From contig NC_061790.1 of assembly GCF_022458985.1 (NCBI RefSeq), forward strand, positions 174,501-238,500: DNA of 64,000 nucleotides, in the 5' to 3' direction. A model generated the notes under the pieces. The model was not told the origin of the DNA. It saw only the letters and a program-made list of their open reading frames with translations, and did no database searches. Source of the stretch: Mugil cephalus. Its lineage: Eukaryota; Chordata; Actinopteri; Mugiliformes; Mugilidae. This document shows positions 36,901-47,560 of this stretch, piece after piece. The translations under genes and the position numbers were made by a program. Position 1 is the first letter of the stretch. Every line of letters begins with the position of its first letter.

Positions 36901-39900
36901 GTGCAATGTTTAGTTGCAGTGTGTACCTCCAGGATGTGGTGCAGTGTGTAGTTGCAGTGTGTACCTCCAGGATGTGGGGCAGTGTGTAGTTGCAGTGTGT
37001 ACCTCCAGGATATGGTTTAGTTGCAGTGTGTAACTACAGGGTGTGGTGCAGTGTGTAGTTGAATTGTGTACCTCCAGGATGTAGTGCAGTGTGTAGTTGC
37101 AGTGTTTACCTCCAGGATGTGGTGCAGTGTATAGCTGAAGTCTGTACCTCTAGGATTTGGTGCAATGTGTAGTTGCAGTGTGTACCTCCAGGATGTGGTG
37201 CAGTGTGTAGCTGCAGTGTGTACCTCTAAGATGTGGGGCAGTGTGTAGTTGCAGTGTGTACCTCTAGGATGTGGTGCAGTGTGTACCTCTAGGATGTGGT
37301 GCAGTGTATAGTTGCAGTGTGTACCTCTAGGATGTGGTGCAGTGTGTAGTTGCAGTGTGTACCTCTAGGATGTGGTGCAGCAGGGTGATTCTGGAGTTGT
37401 TGGATTTCGTCTCTGTCAGTTTGAGCAAAGTACTGATCTTAAAGCCTCTAGCGTTTCCACTGGGACTCCCCTGACACACAATGACACACAACAACATGAC
37501 ACATAACAACACAATGTGATTACTAGAATAAAATGAAGGTAATCTGATTACTAGATAGAATCTAATCTGACTCCTAGAATGAAGGTAATCTGATTACTTA
37601 CGTAGTTGAGGAAGTTTCCAACACTCAGGATGAGTTTACAGAAGCTGGACAGTCGAGAGCTCCTCCGCACACCTCAACACACACACAGGAATGGTTAATA
37701 TGGGGTAGTATAGTGGTTGTGTAGTTGATCATGTAGTAGTTGTCTAGTAGTAGTTGTGTTGTTGTGTATACTGACTGTCGCAGGCTCCTTCCAGAAGTTC
37801 AGCTTTTGGCCTCAGAGTTTCCAACAAACTGCTGCTTTCCTCACACAACAACATGCACTGGATCCTCAGAGAGTAACTGCAACACAACACAACACAACAC
37901 AACAACATGCACTGGATCCTCAGAGAGTAACTGCAACACAACACAACACAACAACATGCACTGGATCCTCAGAGGTTAACTGCAACATAACACAACACAA
38001 CATAACACAACACAACAACATGCACTGGATCCTCAGAGGTTAACTGCAACATAACACAACACAACATAACACAACACAACAACATGCACTGGATCCTCAG
38101 AGGTTAACTGCAACATAACACAACATAACACAACACAACACAACACAGTCAGTCTGGCTGCTCTCAGCTGTGTCCCAGACTGTTACCTGGGGACGTCCAG
38201 CAGCAGCAGGTAAAACCGATCCACTGACGCCAACTTGTCCCTGTCTCCACGATGAGACTTCAGGTTCTCTACCTGGCAACGGACAGGGGACAGATTAGAG
38301 ACAGGTTGAGGACAGGCTGGGGACAGGCTGGAGACAGATGAGCTGAACTCTGACCTCGTGTTTTTCTGGAAGAAGTTTGATCAGCTGTTTCAGGACGTCC
38401 ACGCCAAACTTTGACCTGTCTCCTCTTTGAATGAGAGACACAAAGTCCTCATGGGAACTGCAGGAGGACACAAGAGGGGAGACAGCTAAGAGACATGCTG
38501 GAGTTGAGGACATTGCACATGCTGGGGACATGCTGGAGACATGTTGTGGACATTTTTAGGACATGCTGAGGACATTTTTAGGACAGGTTGAGGACATGTT
38601 GAGGAAGGGTTGACGACAGGTTTGGGACAGGTTGAGAACATGATAAGGAGAGGTTGGGGACATGTTGAGGACACCATTTAAAGTGTTTGAGGAAGATGTT
38701 GAGGTTGAGGTTCTTCTTGGCACTGACGAAGGACATCTGAGGACAGAGACAGAGAGTGGACGTGAGAACCAGGGGACAACATGTCTCTGAAGGGTCGTGT
38801 CCCAGGTAAAAACTGCTGGACCTCTTTGGGCTCAGTCCTGGTCCTGGTCTTGGTCCTGGTCCTGGTCTCAGAGGGAGGAAGACTGAAGAGCTGCTCGATG
38901 CTGCTGTAATCTGGTTCCACCAAGTCCGAGGACACCAAGGTCCACATGGACGGACAAGCTGCAGGACAGAGACGGACAAATCTCAGGACCATGTCAGGCC
39001 AGAGACCTGGACCAGGACCATGTCAGACAGCACCAGGACAGACCTCACTGACCTGTCACTAGTCTGGGCGGGAGTTTCTGCCAGTTCAGCTTCTTCATCC
39101 TGACGGTGGGACAGGGGGCGGGGCCTGATAGAGGGTAGGAGCTGTAATAGGCCCCGCCCAAACCCTGGACTACCTGGGATCCCACCCCGGGTAAGGGAGG
39201 AGGAGGAGGGGGAGGAGCTCCCACCCCGGGTAAGGGAGGAGGAGGGGGAGGAGCTCCCACTCCGGGTAAGGGAGGGGGAGGAGGAGGAGGAGGAGGAGGG
39301 GGAGGAGCTCCCACCCCGGGTAAAGGAGGAGGAGGGGGAGGAGCTCCCACTCCAGGTAAGGGAGGAGGAGGAGGAGGAGGAGGAGGGGGAGGAGCTCCCT
39401 CTCCGCGTAAGCGAGGGGGAGGAGTTTGATGAGGTCTTGCTGAAGAGGTAACTGTCCTAATGTCTCTGATGGGAGCCTCCGGTTGGCCGTGAGGACTGTC
39501 TGGTCGCATGGTGTCTCTGGGAGGACTGTCTTGTATTGTGGTGTCTCTGGGAGGACTGTCTGGTCTCATTGTGTCTCTGGGAGGACTGTCTGGTATCGCG
39601 GTGTCTCTGGGAGGACTGTCTGGTCTCATGGTGTCTCTGGGAGGACTGTCTGGTATTGCGGTGTCTCTGGGAGGACTGTCTGGTATCGCGGTGTCTCTGG
39701 GAGGACTGTCTGGTTCATGGGTGTCTCTGGGAGGACTGTCTGTATGCGGTGTCTCTGGGACTGTGGTCTCATGGTGTCTCTGGGAGGACTGTCTGGTATC
39801 GCGGTGTCTCTGGGAGGACTGTCTGGTATTGCGGTGTCTCTGGGAGGACTGTCTGGTATCGCGGTGTCTCTGGGAGGACTGTCTGGTCTCATGGTGTCTC

Positions 39901-42900
39901 TGGGAGGACTGTCTGGTATGGCGGTGTCTCTGGGAGGACTGTCTGGTCTCATGGTGTCTCTGGGAGGACTGTCTGGTATCGCGGTGTCTCTGGGAGGACT
40001 GTCTGGTCTCATGGTGTCTCTGGGAGGACTGTCTGGTATCGCGGTGTCTCTGGGAGGACTGTCTGGTCTCATGGTGTCTCTGGGAGGACTGTCTGGTCTC
40101 ATGGTGTCTCTGGGAGGACTGTCTGGTATGGCGGTGTCTCTGGGAGGACTGTCTGGTATCGCGGTGTCTCTGGGAGGACTGTCTGGTCTCATGGTGTCTC
40201 TGGGAGGACTGTCTGGTATCGCGGTGTCTCTGGGAGGACTGTCTGGTATCGCGGTGTCTCTGGGAGGACTGTCTGGTATCGCGGTGTCTCTGGGAGGACT
40301 GTCTGGTCTCACGGTGTCTCTGGGAGGACTGTCTGGTCGTGGAGTCTGTACCGCCCTGTCCATGGTACGGATCCTGTGATTGGCTGAGAGGACATTCTGG
40401 GGGAGGAGCCTCTCCATCAGACCATCAGCTGAATCTACCAGTGCTAGAATGAACACATTAAAGCCAGAGTTAGACTCAGACCTGGTCCACAGTGCGTCCC
40501 AGAAGACGTGTCCTCTTGGAGGACTTACCATCCTGGGCTAGCAGGGTAGCCCTTCCAGTCAGCAGGTCCAGAGCCAGCCAGACCTCAGCTCTGTCAGGAT
40601 CCACCAATAACAAGGACTGGAGGATGGACAGCAGCTGGACAGAGGACGGGCGCCCGGACACCTGGAGCAGAGACATAAGACGGTTTCAGTTTAGACCAGT
40701 GGTTCTCAGTTGGTCCAGCTTCAGGACCCACCATCACCCCTTCACAACCCAAGACCTAAACCACAGGAAAATCCAACTTGGTCCTCTCCATGGGACATTT
40801 GAGGACAAAAAAACCAAGAAGGACCAGTGGAGACACATAAAGTATTATCACACTCTGCAGGAAGGAGTTTTCTTTCCAGCTTCAAATAGCACATTAACCA
40901 AGCCAAGCATACGTTAGTCGGGGATTCTGCTAGCACTTGGGCTAATGCGGCTAATGTTTGTTATAAAAAAGACACAAAAGTTGTTGAGTTGTTGAAACTA
41001 TTGAAGGTGTTTAATCAACACGTTAAGTGCAGATATATTCTCTTCTTCCCAACATGGTGCGGTTGTGGTGTGATGAGGGCGTGGCTAAGGTGTAACCTGG
41101 TGCGGTTTTGGTGTAATGTGGGCGTGGCTATGGTGTAACATGGTGCAGCTGTGGTGTAATGTGGGCGTGGCTAAGGTGTAACATGGTGCGGTTGTGGTGT
41201 AATGGGGGTGTGCCCTAGGTGTAACATGGTGCGGTTGGGGGCGTGGCTAAGGTGGAGGTACCTTGGTGAAGAGTGAGGTAAAGACCTGATGGTGGTCGTC
41301 CATGTCGATCCCTCCATACAGTCTCTCCATGTCCTCCTTGTCCTCCGTCAGAGAGTCTTCGAAGGCGTAGCACTGGACGTCCAGGTCCTCGTCGTCCATC
41401 TCCCTGGAGACAGAGACACTGATTAATCAGTTGACTGGTTGATTAATTAGTTAGTTTGATTATTGATTGATCATTGATTGACAGACGTACCTCAGTCTGG
41501 GCAGCAGGTCAAACAGATGAAGACCTGAAACAACAAGGTCAGAGTTTTGGTTTGAATTTAATTCCAACGTTACCGCAGCAACAGGACAAACCCCCAAAAC
41601 CTTCACCTAGGAGCCTAGCTAGCTGCTAACGAGTGCCCTAGCAACCACCACCCTAGCAACCACCTGAGCCACAATTCATGTTTTCTAGTCTTACTGTCTC
41701 AGAGATGATTGCTGGATGTCCTACCGATGAACTCCTGTCTCAGCCGGTCCCTCGTCCTCAGGTCTTCTTGTCCCAAGACGAGGACATTGACCATGCTCAT
41801 CAGCGCCACCATGTACGGGACGTTGTCGGTGCCGCGGAGCTCGTTCATGATCACGCTGAAGCGATGCTGCTGCTTCTTCTGAGTCTGGAGGTCAACGTGG
41901 AGGAAGCGTTTACCAGACAATTTGTCTGAATTTGTCCACTGCTTTAGTCAGAGAAGCGGATGTGGGAAGGGCACCGTGCAGCCTGCACTTTATTTACTTT
42001 ATTTTATTTTAACTTAAGGACCTGTATATTTTTTACCTTTTATCTATTACCAGTTGTAGAAATATATTAAAATGGCAATAAAAATTAATTGATTTAATTT
42101 GACATAATCGTTACTATAAAGAGAACTGAGAATTGTTAATGTTTTCCTCCTCATCTCCTCGTCCCATAAACTCATCCTTCCCTAATGAACCAGAAGTAGG
42201 AGGAGGAGGAGGAGGAGGAGGAGGAGGAGGAGTCTGCACCTTGTAGGTGTCCAGAGCGTCCAGGATCAACTGACGTCCCCGAGGGTCAAACAGAGCCAGC
42301 GCCGCCAGCAGCTCAAACACCTGCATCTTCACCATCACGTTGGACGTGTCCAGAGCTGAGGGACAGACAGGAAGCAGTCAATGGTCCAACAGAGGCAACA
42401 ATGACACCTGGATCGCACCTGGATCTCACTGGACCTGGTCTAACGCAGTCTAGGCAGTTCAGGTCCAGGTCCAGGTTCTGGTCTCTACCTTGGGTCAGGG
42501 TCCTGATGTATCCCAGGTTGTCCAGGATGAAGTGCAGCCCGGCTGCTGAGTTCATGACGGCTCGGACGCAGGCCATGCAGGTCATCTGCAGCAGGGCGTC
42601 AGCGATATGAGCGCAGCCGTGACCGGACAGACGCTGCAGCGCCTCCATCAGCAGGTCCAGACCCCCTTGCTCCAGGAACTGGATCATCCAAGGCCAGTCG
42701 CTGGCCTCCAGACGCCGCTGCAGCCCCGAAAAGTTCACCACCGATGGGACCTGGAGGACAGAGTCTGGTCAGACGCTAGTCGACAACAAGATAAACTACA
42801 ACTACAGCGCTGGTGTTGCCCGTGGTACCTGCAGCAGGCGGATGCAGAGCTCGGGGTCGGCGTTCTCCAGACTGGCCTCCATCGTGGCGTCAGGGTCAGT

Positions 42901-42960
42901 GCTGAGGGGTTCGGCCTTCATGTGACCCTTGACCGCTTCCCACTTGGTTTTTGATGCCAT
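30050..42960 (-). CDS. inf2: inf2, inverted formin 2, multi-exon coding region
   Basis: Formin that nucleates, elongates and also severs actin filaments; acts at ER-mitochondria contacts and in the cell cortex. Coding exons in transcript order: 42960-42829, 42750-42489, 42355-42240, 41884-41725, 41524-41491, 41403-41262, 40661-40529, a Pro-rich region within 40443-39053, 38958-38822, 38736-38675, 38457-38355, 38272-38187, 37876-37776, 37672-37602, 37470-37363, 36055-35985, 34856-34736, 34613-34449, 30970-30901, 30822-30727, 30647-30291 and 30219-30050. Phases agree at every junction except inside the Pro-rich region. Recognisable blocks: [62 protein letters not shown], poly-Pro, [38 protein letters not shown] and [16 protein letters not shown]. 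The last is the WH2/DAD-like actin-binding region. Several introns carry arrays built from splice-site copies. Confidence 0.94.
31284..34296 (-). mobile_element. hAT-superfamily transposon with BED-finger remnant
   Basis: Ends are CAGGGATG (left) and CATCCCTA (right), flanked by 8-bp near-identical duplications GTCAACGA (31276-31283) and GTCAAGGA (34297-34304). An 8-bp target duplication and CAGGGATG-type ends are hAT hallmarks. On the minus strand 34102-33629 encodes [29 protein letters not shown], a BED zinc finger start, then decays. A second inverted-end element seems nested at about 32,719-33,566. It lies in the inf2 intron between exons 34449 and 30970. Confidence 0.75.
34449..38958 (-). 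CDS. inf2: inf2 FH2 domain exons
   Basis: Ten exons from 38958-38822 to 34613-34449 encode the FH2 actin-nucleating domain: [106 protein letters not shown] and [12 protein letters not shown]. Each has a canonical donor. The exon at 37672 uses a GAG acceptor. Three of these exons have tandem copies of one of their own splice sites in the neighbouring intron. Confidence 0.93.
34680..34745 (-). repeat. Three tandem copies of an inf2 exon end plus 5' splice site
   Basis: On the minus strand, TCTGTCCTCCAG followed by a GT-type donor occurs three times (donor GTs at about 34,735, 34,709 and 34,681), spaced about 27 bp. The first ends exon 34856-34736; the others lie just downstream in the intron. 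All three have a usable CAG|GT context. Confidence 0.85.
34914..35898. mobile_element. Possible outer MITE with weak inverted ends
   Basis: The left end TGCCCCGTTTCCACCAGGG resembles the reverse complement of the right end (TGCCTCTTTTCTACAAGAAA), and both inner flanks carry GGTTCGG and AACCAGTTAAG-like sequence. No clear target duplication. Contains the 35248-35757 element. Confidence 0.35.
35248..35757. mobile_element. hAT-like MITE with 8-bp target duplication
   Basis: Ends TGGGGTTGCCACC and GGTGGCAACCCTA are inverted repeats. Flanks GTCTAAGG (35240-35247) and GTCTAGGG (35758-35765) match at seven of eight bases. About 510 bp, no coding, contains a poly-T run at 35485-35503. Intronic in inf2. 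Confidence 0.7.
36130..37362 (-). repeat. Minisatellite made of about 33 copies of an exon end plus 5' splice site (inf2)
   Basis: Minus-strand unit: CTGCACCACATCCTRGAG, then GTACACACTGCAACTACACA. The first 18 bases equal the end of exon 37470-37363 (encoding LHHILE) and the next bases are its donor. Units average about 36 bp, and a block near 36,740-36,905 recurs near 37,000-37,168, a higher-order duplication of about 260 bp. Most copies keep GAG|GTAC. Confidence 0.93.
37850..38115 (-). repeat. Five tandem copies of an inf2 exon start plus 3' splice site
   Basis: The segment CAACATGCACTGGATCCTCA then GAG(AG/GT)TAACTGCAACA occurs five times. On the minus strand it contains TGCAG, the first bases of exon 37876-37776, and is separated by CAACACAACA spacers. 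The copy at 37850-37881 is the real exon border; four lie in the upstream intron. Confidence 0.9.
38500..38674 (-). repeat. GTCC-rich minisatellite in an inf2 intron
   Basis: Diverged units of the GTCCTCAACATGTCC kind, starting right after the donor of exon 38736-38675. A related GACAGG-type run lies at 38281-38340. Confidence 0.75.
39053..40443 (-). CDS. inf2: inf2 pre-FH1 linker and FH1 polyproline, frame broken in a 30-bp array
   Basis: Acceptor TTCTAG precedes 40443. Sequence reads [19 protein letters not shown], then into a 30-bp tandem array giving [20 protein letters not shown] units, then five polyproline tracts separated by LPGVGAP, then [16 protein letters not shown] to the donor at 39053. 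The exon is 1,391 nt, which is 7 nt short of keeping frame; two aberrant units at about 39,739-39,777 are 28 and 25 nt instead of 30. Either the array has a real or artefactual 7-nt deficit, or part of it is intronic: the acceptor CCTCTTCAG before 39439 would begin a shorter FH1 exon with matching polypyrimidine, but a donor for it was not settled. Confidence 0.72.
39495..40350 (-). repeat. 30-bp minisatellite, about 28 units
   Basis: Plus-strand unit GTGTCTCTGGGAGGACTGTC followed by TGGTATCGCG or TGGTCTCATG. Because 30 is a multiple of three and no unit contains a stop, several frames stay open on both strands, which explains the 283- to 314-residue plus-strand frames. In the inf2 frame each unit is PDSPPRDT plus AI or MR. 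Confidence 0.95.
40529..42960 (-). CDS. inf2: inf2 exons 1-7, DID/armadillo region
   Basis: ATG at 42960 begins [18 protein letters not shown]. Seven exons encode the diaphanous inhibitory domain, where human INF2 kidney-disease mutations cluster. A (GGA)n run lies in the intron just after exon 3 (42198-42232). Exon 4 could start at 41884 or 41878; both keep phase. Exon 5 is only 34 nt. Confidence 0.92.
40778..40955 (+). repeat. Dispersed repeat, copy 2 (first copy 4840-5025)
   Basis: Near-identical to 4840-5025. In the plus frame both copies keep [10 protein letters not shown] and the [13 protein letters not shown] stretch open, with conservative changes, so the family may once have been coding. 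In an inf2 intron. Confidence 0.75.
41050..41250 (+). repeat. Minisatellite with GTGTAACATGGTGCGG units
   Basis: Five or so diverged units of about 40 bp containing GGGCGTGGCTAAGGTGTAAC and ATGGTGCGGTTGTGGTGTAA, just after the acceptor-side of exon 41403-41262 in its neighbouring intron. Confidence 0.8.
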
Positions 42961-43985
42961 GGCAACAGGAATCTCCAGAGAAACAAGGTCAAAGTTCTTT
43001 ATTGACTCTTTTTCAAAACAAAGGTTCCAAAATATAAACTATACACATGGCCACTTCATTAGGTACACCACAGGGCCAGCACCAGTTTCCAATAACTGAC
43101 CATCTCCACAAACCAGACCAGTTCATCAGATGATTTACATTAGAATGAATTGGACTAGTGAATCTAATGAACTGGAATAGTGAATCTAACAAACTGGAAT
43201 AGTGTACCTAATGACACCTTGATGTAGTTCCTTAGAGGCTGAGATGTGAAATAAAACCGAGTCTAAATCCTGAAACTCCCCTGGACCTTGACTGATTGAT
43301 TGATGTCAACTCTTCACTAACACGTTGCCTCTGACTTCCACTGTACCAGACTCCATTCACAATTCACTGAATTTAGAGTCAGATGCTCTAGCAAGGACCC
43401 AGGAGAACCAACCTTTATGCCGAAGAACCGCACCCTGGGTCCTGGTGAGGCCTGGTGAGTCCTGGTGTAGTGGACTCCTTTAACTTCGGTGTCTCTACAG
43501 AGTTGTTCTTTCCAGGATCCAGATCATTAAAAGCAAATAAACTGATAATAATCTTCGGTCTGGATTTAACCAGACTCAAAAGAAGCCGATCTACGGTCCG
43601 GTCCACAAACATCCAGATTCTCTCGGTTGAGATTAAAAAACAACAACAGTTCGGTTCCCAGGAGAAGGTCGAATCTAAATCAGACGTTTTCCGGACGGAG
43701 TTCGGCTGTGGTGCCTGGAGGGCGGCTGGACGCCGCGCGTGTACCCGTGGAAGACTTCTAGGCTCCGGGCTGAAGTCTGGCTGAGGACTGGGGGGGGGGC
43801 GTCTTTTACCACGTCCGCATGGGTGGGCGGGGTCATAGGTCGCCTACCTGCCTCCAGCTCAGATAGATCAATTGGCTGCATTGATGTTTATTCAGGGACT
43901 AAAGTTTCCTTTTCCACTTTATTTTTATTTTTTTGATAATAACTTAGTGGTAGTTATGTGTTTGCTTTCATATTTGGCAAAGGTG
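42961..43985 (-). promoter_or_regulatory. inf2 upstream region, CpG-rich 5' end candidate at 43.66-43.85 kb
   Basis: Between the inf2 ATG and 43.66 kb I see no exon, only a GCCACTTCATTAGGTACACC repeat fragment near 43,049. At 43,660-43,850 CpG density rises (CCGGACGGAG, GACGCCGCGCGTG), with a CCAAT-type element (GCCAATTGATC) on the minus strand near 43,870. This is a reasonable location for the promoter or an untranslated first exon. Confidence 0.35.
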
Positions 43986-43989
43986 TCTA

Positions 43990-44520
43990 TTTATTTCCTT
44001 ATTTTTTTCAGCAGATTTTGATATTTACACAATTGCTCCACAGGCTCACCCCAGGGACGTGACTTGTCTCCTTTACTTTTTGTGCTATACTCTGAAAAGA
44101 GCACGAATTATTCAAGGTTAAAATTTGCAGATGATGCAGTTATTTTCAGCCTCCTGCAGGACACAGACCTGTGATGGACAATTTCACTGAAAAGTGCAAT
44201 AATTCGCGCTTGCGGCTAAATGTCAGTAAAACTAAAGAAATGCTGATCAATTTTTGAAAAAATAAAAAAATACACCTTTCATTAATGGTACAGCTGTGGT
44301 GACTGTAAGTCAGTATAAGTATTTGGCTCCAACTGACTTTTCAGGCCAATATGGATGATATCTGCACCGATCTGCACAGAAGCAAAACAGAGACGGTTCT
44401 TTGAGGAAGCTGATGGATTTTAAAGTTGACAAATCACTTTTAAAAATGTTTAATGTTATTAAGTCAATCCTGACTTTTGCAGTGATTTGCTGATACTGCA
44501 ACCATAGCATCACTAATAAA
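43990..44520 (+). mobile_element. LINE reverse transcriptase fragment
   Basis: Plus-strand translation shows the block PLLFVLYSE, then LKFADDAVIFSLLQD (the FADD catalytic box of reverse transcriptase) and a CGLNVSKTKEML-like block split by frameshifts. Decayed. Confidence 0.7.
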
Positions 44521-44555
44521 ATTCAGCTGGGGAGCATTGACAGACACTTCACTAT

Positions 44556-44556
44556 A

Positions 44557-44632
<76 letters not shown>
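44556..44632 (+). repeat. AT dinucleotide microsatellite
   Basis: Almost pure TA repeat of about 75 bp. Confidence 0.97.
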
Positions 44633-44637
<5 letters not shown>

Positions 44638-44892
44638 AAGGAAATATTAAAAAAATCTTTGTTCTACTTAAAAGTCAGAAATTAATCAAAGTTCTGGTAT
44701 TAATGATTGGGACTGAAGTGGATTAAAATATTTATGTTAAATAAAGTATAAATAAATATGAATATGCTATTTTTTAGGATTTTTTCAAGATGACACTTTG
44801 TGCCTTAATGATAAGAACTATATATTTATACCACAGATGTAACATGAACAGTGTTTTGTCTCTACACACTCAGACTGGACCAATACACCCAT

Positions 44893-45190
44893 CTAGGCCA
44901 GGGGTGTCAAACGTACGGCCCGGGGGCCAAAGCCAGCCCCAGAGGATCTAATGGGACTAGAAGACATGTATTCCTGATGAGCTGAAGATGTAACACTGAG
45001 ACAAGAACTAGAACTAGACAATGAGAAGAAATTTTTTTTTTTTTTATCACAAAGTCCCAGGTTGTTGATAAAATGTTTAGTAAAATGATGATTAATAAAG
45101 TTCTCTTTCATCTACGCTCTAAAACAAAGGGAGTTATTCTTCTGTTACTGGTCGGACCCCTGGAGCTCAGATCTGGCCCCAGAACTAATT
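44893..45190 (+). mobile_element. hAT-like repeat fragment
   Basis: Starts CAGGGGTGTCAAACGTACGG and ends near GGTCGGACCCCTGGAGCTCAG; same family as 8437-8660 and 14080-14440. Non-coding. Confidence 0.5.
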
Positions 45191-45844
45191 AATGTTCCAT
45201 GGAGACACTGATACGAGAAACAAAACAGAAACAAGAACCAGGAAAAACCTGGAAAAAGAAAAAAACTGACAAAATAACAAATGATTACATTTATTACACA
45301 AACTTTAGTTCAACATGAATCAAAGTCAGTCACAAAGATTTAACATAAATATTTAAATAATAAATGACGGCCCAATCATAAATTTACTTGTACCATTCGT
45401 ATTTTTATATTTTCTGATTATTGTCGGTTGTTGTGTCAGTTTGGTGATTTGTTTTGGTGGTTCCTGTTTGTAGCACACCAATTGTACTCCTCAAGTTCCA
45501 TTGTTGCTCTGCTACACTGACAATAAAGCTCTTTACCTCGATCTAATCAGAGGAAGGACAAGGTTCAACAGAGCAATATATGGAGTTGGTTTTCACTGGC
45601 GATGGTCCCTGGGTGTTGATCATGTCCTCTTATCTCACCTATCCTAGTGGAGCTGTGCAGTAGTGGTTAGAGGTACAACTGTACTACTGCACGGACGAAT
45701 GGATGGGTCAAACAACAGGAACATAGAAAGGGAGGTGGAAAAAGGCATGGAAAGCCAAGACACCACCTGAAATCTATTAGTGGTCAGAAAGCCGTCCTGC
45801 TCCTTGTCAGTGCAAAGGAATATCAACTGGTTCCGTCCAAACTG

Positions 45845-46480
45845 ATGGCCTGTAAAAAGATGTGTCATTATCAAGGTGTCACACAAGGAACATCTCATGA
45901 TGGGTAAAAGCAAAGAACCTTACTGTTGCAAAACACTCTGATGGCATTGGTTCCAGAACGATTTCTAAACTTCGGAACGTTCCAGTGAGCTCTGTTGGGG
46001 CCATAATTAGGAAGAACGTCATTCGACCATAAACCGGCCACGACCAGGTGCTCCTTGCAAGATTTCTGACAGAGGAGTGAAACGAAATATCAGAAGAGTT
46101 GTCCAAGAGCCAAGGACCACTAGTGGAGAGCTTCAGAAAGACCTGGAATTAGCAGGTACAATAGCTTCAAAGAAAACAATAAGCAGTGCACTTAACATCC
46201 AGGGCCTGAATGCACACTCACCACACGAGACTCCATTTCTGGAGAAAAAGCATGTTGAAGCTCGTTTAAAGTTTGCTGTACACCAGAATGAAGATGAAAT
46301 GAGGGTGGACATTTCGGCAAGACAATGATCCCAAACACAGAGTCAAGGAAACTCTCAACTGGTTTCAGAGAAAGAAAATAAAAACAAATTTTGTTGGTGT
46401 TTTTTTTTTTTTGGTTTGCTTTTTGCACTGAAAAGGAGAAGCTCTCCAATCTTGTTGTACACTTTATAATTACAATAAAG
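45845..46480 (+). mobile_element. Tc1-like transposon remnant
   Basis: Plus strand has transposase pieces in shifting frames: a MMGKSKE-like start near 45,897, then RNIRRVVQEPRTTSGELQKD, LELAGTIASKKTIS, FLEKKHVEARLKFA. Lacks both inverted ends and has many indels. Confidence 0.75.
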
Positions 46481-47150
46481 GGCATTCTCATCTCATCTTC
46501 TACTACCATTTATCCTCATTAAGGTTGCAGGGGTTGCTGGAGCCTATCCCAGCTGTCAGCATTCTAATCTATTGTAGCGTGATCCAGGCAATGAGACATT
46601 TCCAGATTTCTCTGGTCAGATTCTCACCTGTTGAACTAACTGACTTTCAGACACTTTCCACCTTCGTGGGTTGAGAAGAAGCTGCTGATTCTCCCTCATA
46701 AGTCCGTGATAAGTTCTAAAAACACATCAAGATGTATTATATTTTCCAATATATGCTACATATTTTTTATGGCGAGCTAGCCAGGAGGATCTGTTACAGT
46801 ATTGAAATCACACATTTGGTCAATAATACATAATCATTTTTAACAAATATGGTATTAAAATGGCAAATGCAGTGGTGGTTGAAGGTATAGCACAGTCAGC
46901 AACTGGTGAAGTCCTCGAGTTCTTGAAACAATATGGGTCCATTGACAAGAGTGAAACGATTATGGAGTCAGACTCTATATTTGATCAAACACTTGTTGTT
47001 GACACAGCTCTGGTGCAGGAGTAGCTGTGTTGCAGCCCATTCTACCATACTCTTACTGTTCTAGTGATACAGAAGTAGTGTATGAAATCTAAGGAGAGTT
47101 CTGCAACAAATTCTTACATTTCAGAGCTAGAAAACCTTGCAAAACTTACT
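46481..47150. other. Spacer, no gene seen
   Basis: Contains a common fish repeat text (GGTTGCTGGAGCCTATCCCA) near 46,535. Otherwise nothing identified. Confidence 0.4.
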
Positions 47151-47154
47151 TAGA

Positions 47155-47560
47155 CTTAGACAGACTTTAATGATCCACAGGGGAAAATAATTGATCATAG
47201 AAGCTTAATTGACACATAAAGTTGAGCTGTTACACAGCTGAATAGAATAAGGAATAAAGGAAGTTCTATAGAGTTCACTATGGCAGCAGAGCTGAATCAT
47301 TCTGCTGGAGAATGAGCTCCTCTGACCCTCTAGTGTTCGGTGTAGTTAATGGGATGGATTGTCCATAATGGAGAGCAGTATATCCAATGTCCTCCTGTCC
47401 CTCACTGAGACAAATGACTCCAACTCCCTACCGATCACATGTCCAGCATTTCGGATCAATTTGTCTTTTTTGCTGGTACTACTTCCCCAACAAACCACAA
47501 CAAAGAACAGGGCACTTGCTACAACAGACTGGTAGAAAGACATTGAAAGACCTTACTCAG
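47155..47560 (-). mobile_element. LINE (Rex1/Babar-like) 3' fragment
   Basis: Minus strand encodes FYQSVVASALFFVVVCWGSS and LIRNAGHVIGRELESF, the C-terminal region of Rex1-like ORF2, and ends in CCTGTGGATCATTAAAGTCT, its 3' end. Confidence 0.65.

Noticed and set aside
39483-40452. Three overlapping plus-strand open frames of 283-314 residues
   Set aside because: They are translations of the 30-bp minisatellite, open because 30 is a multiple of three; the minus strand carries the inf2 frame.
43675-43881. 68-residue minus frame upstream of inf2 as the first coding exon
   Set aside because: No suitable donor or family match; the known formin start, with ELCIRLLQ following, is at 42960.
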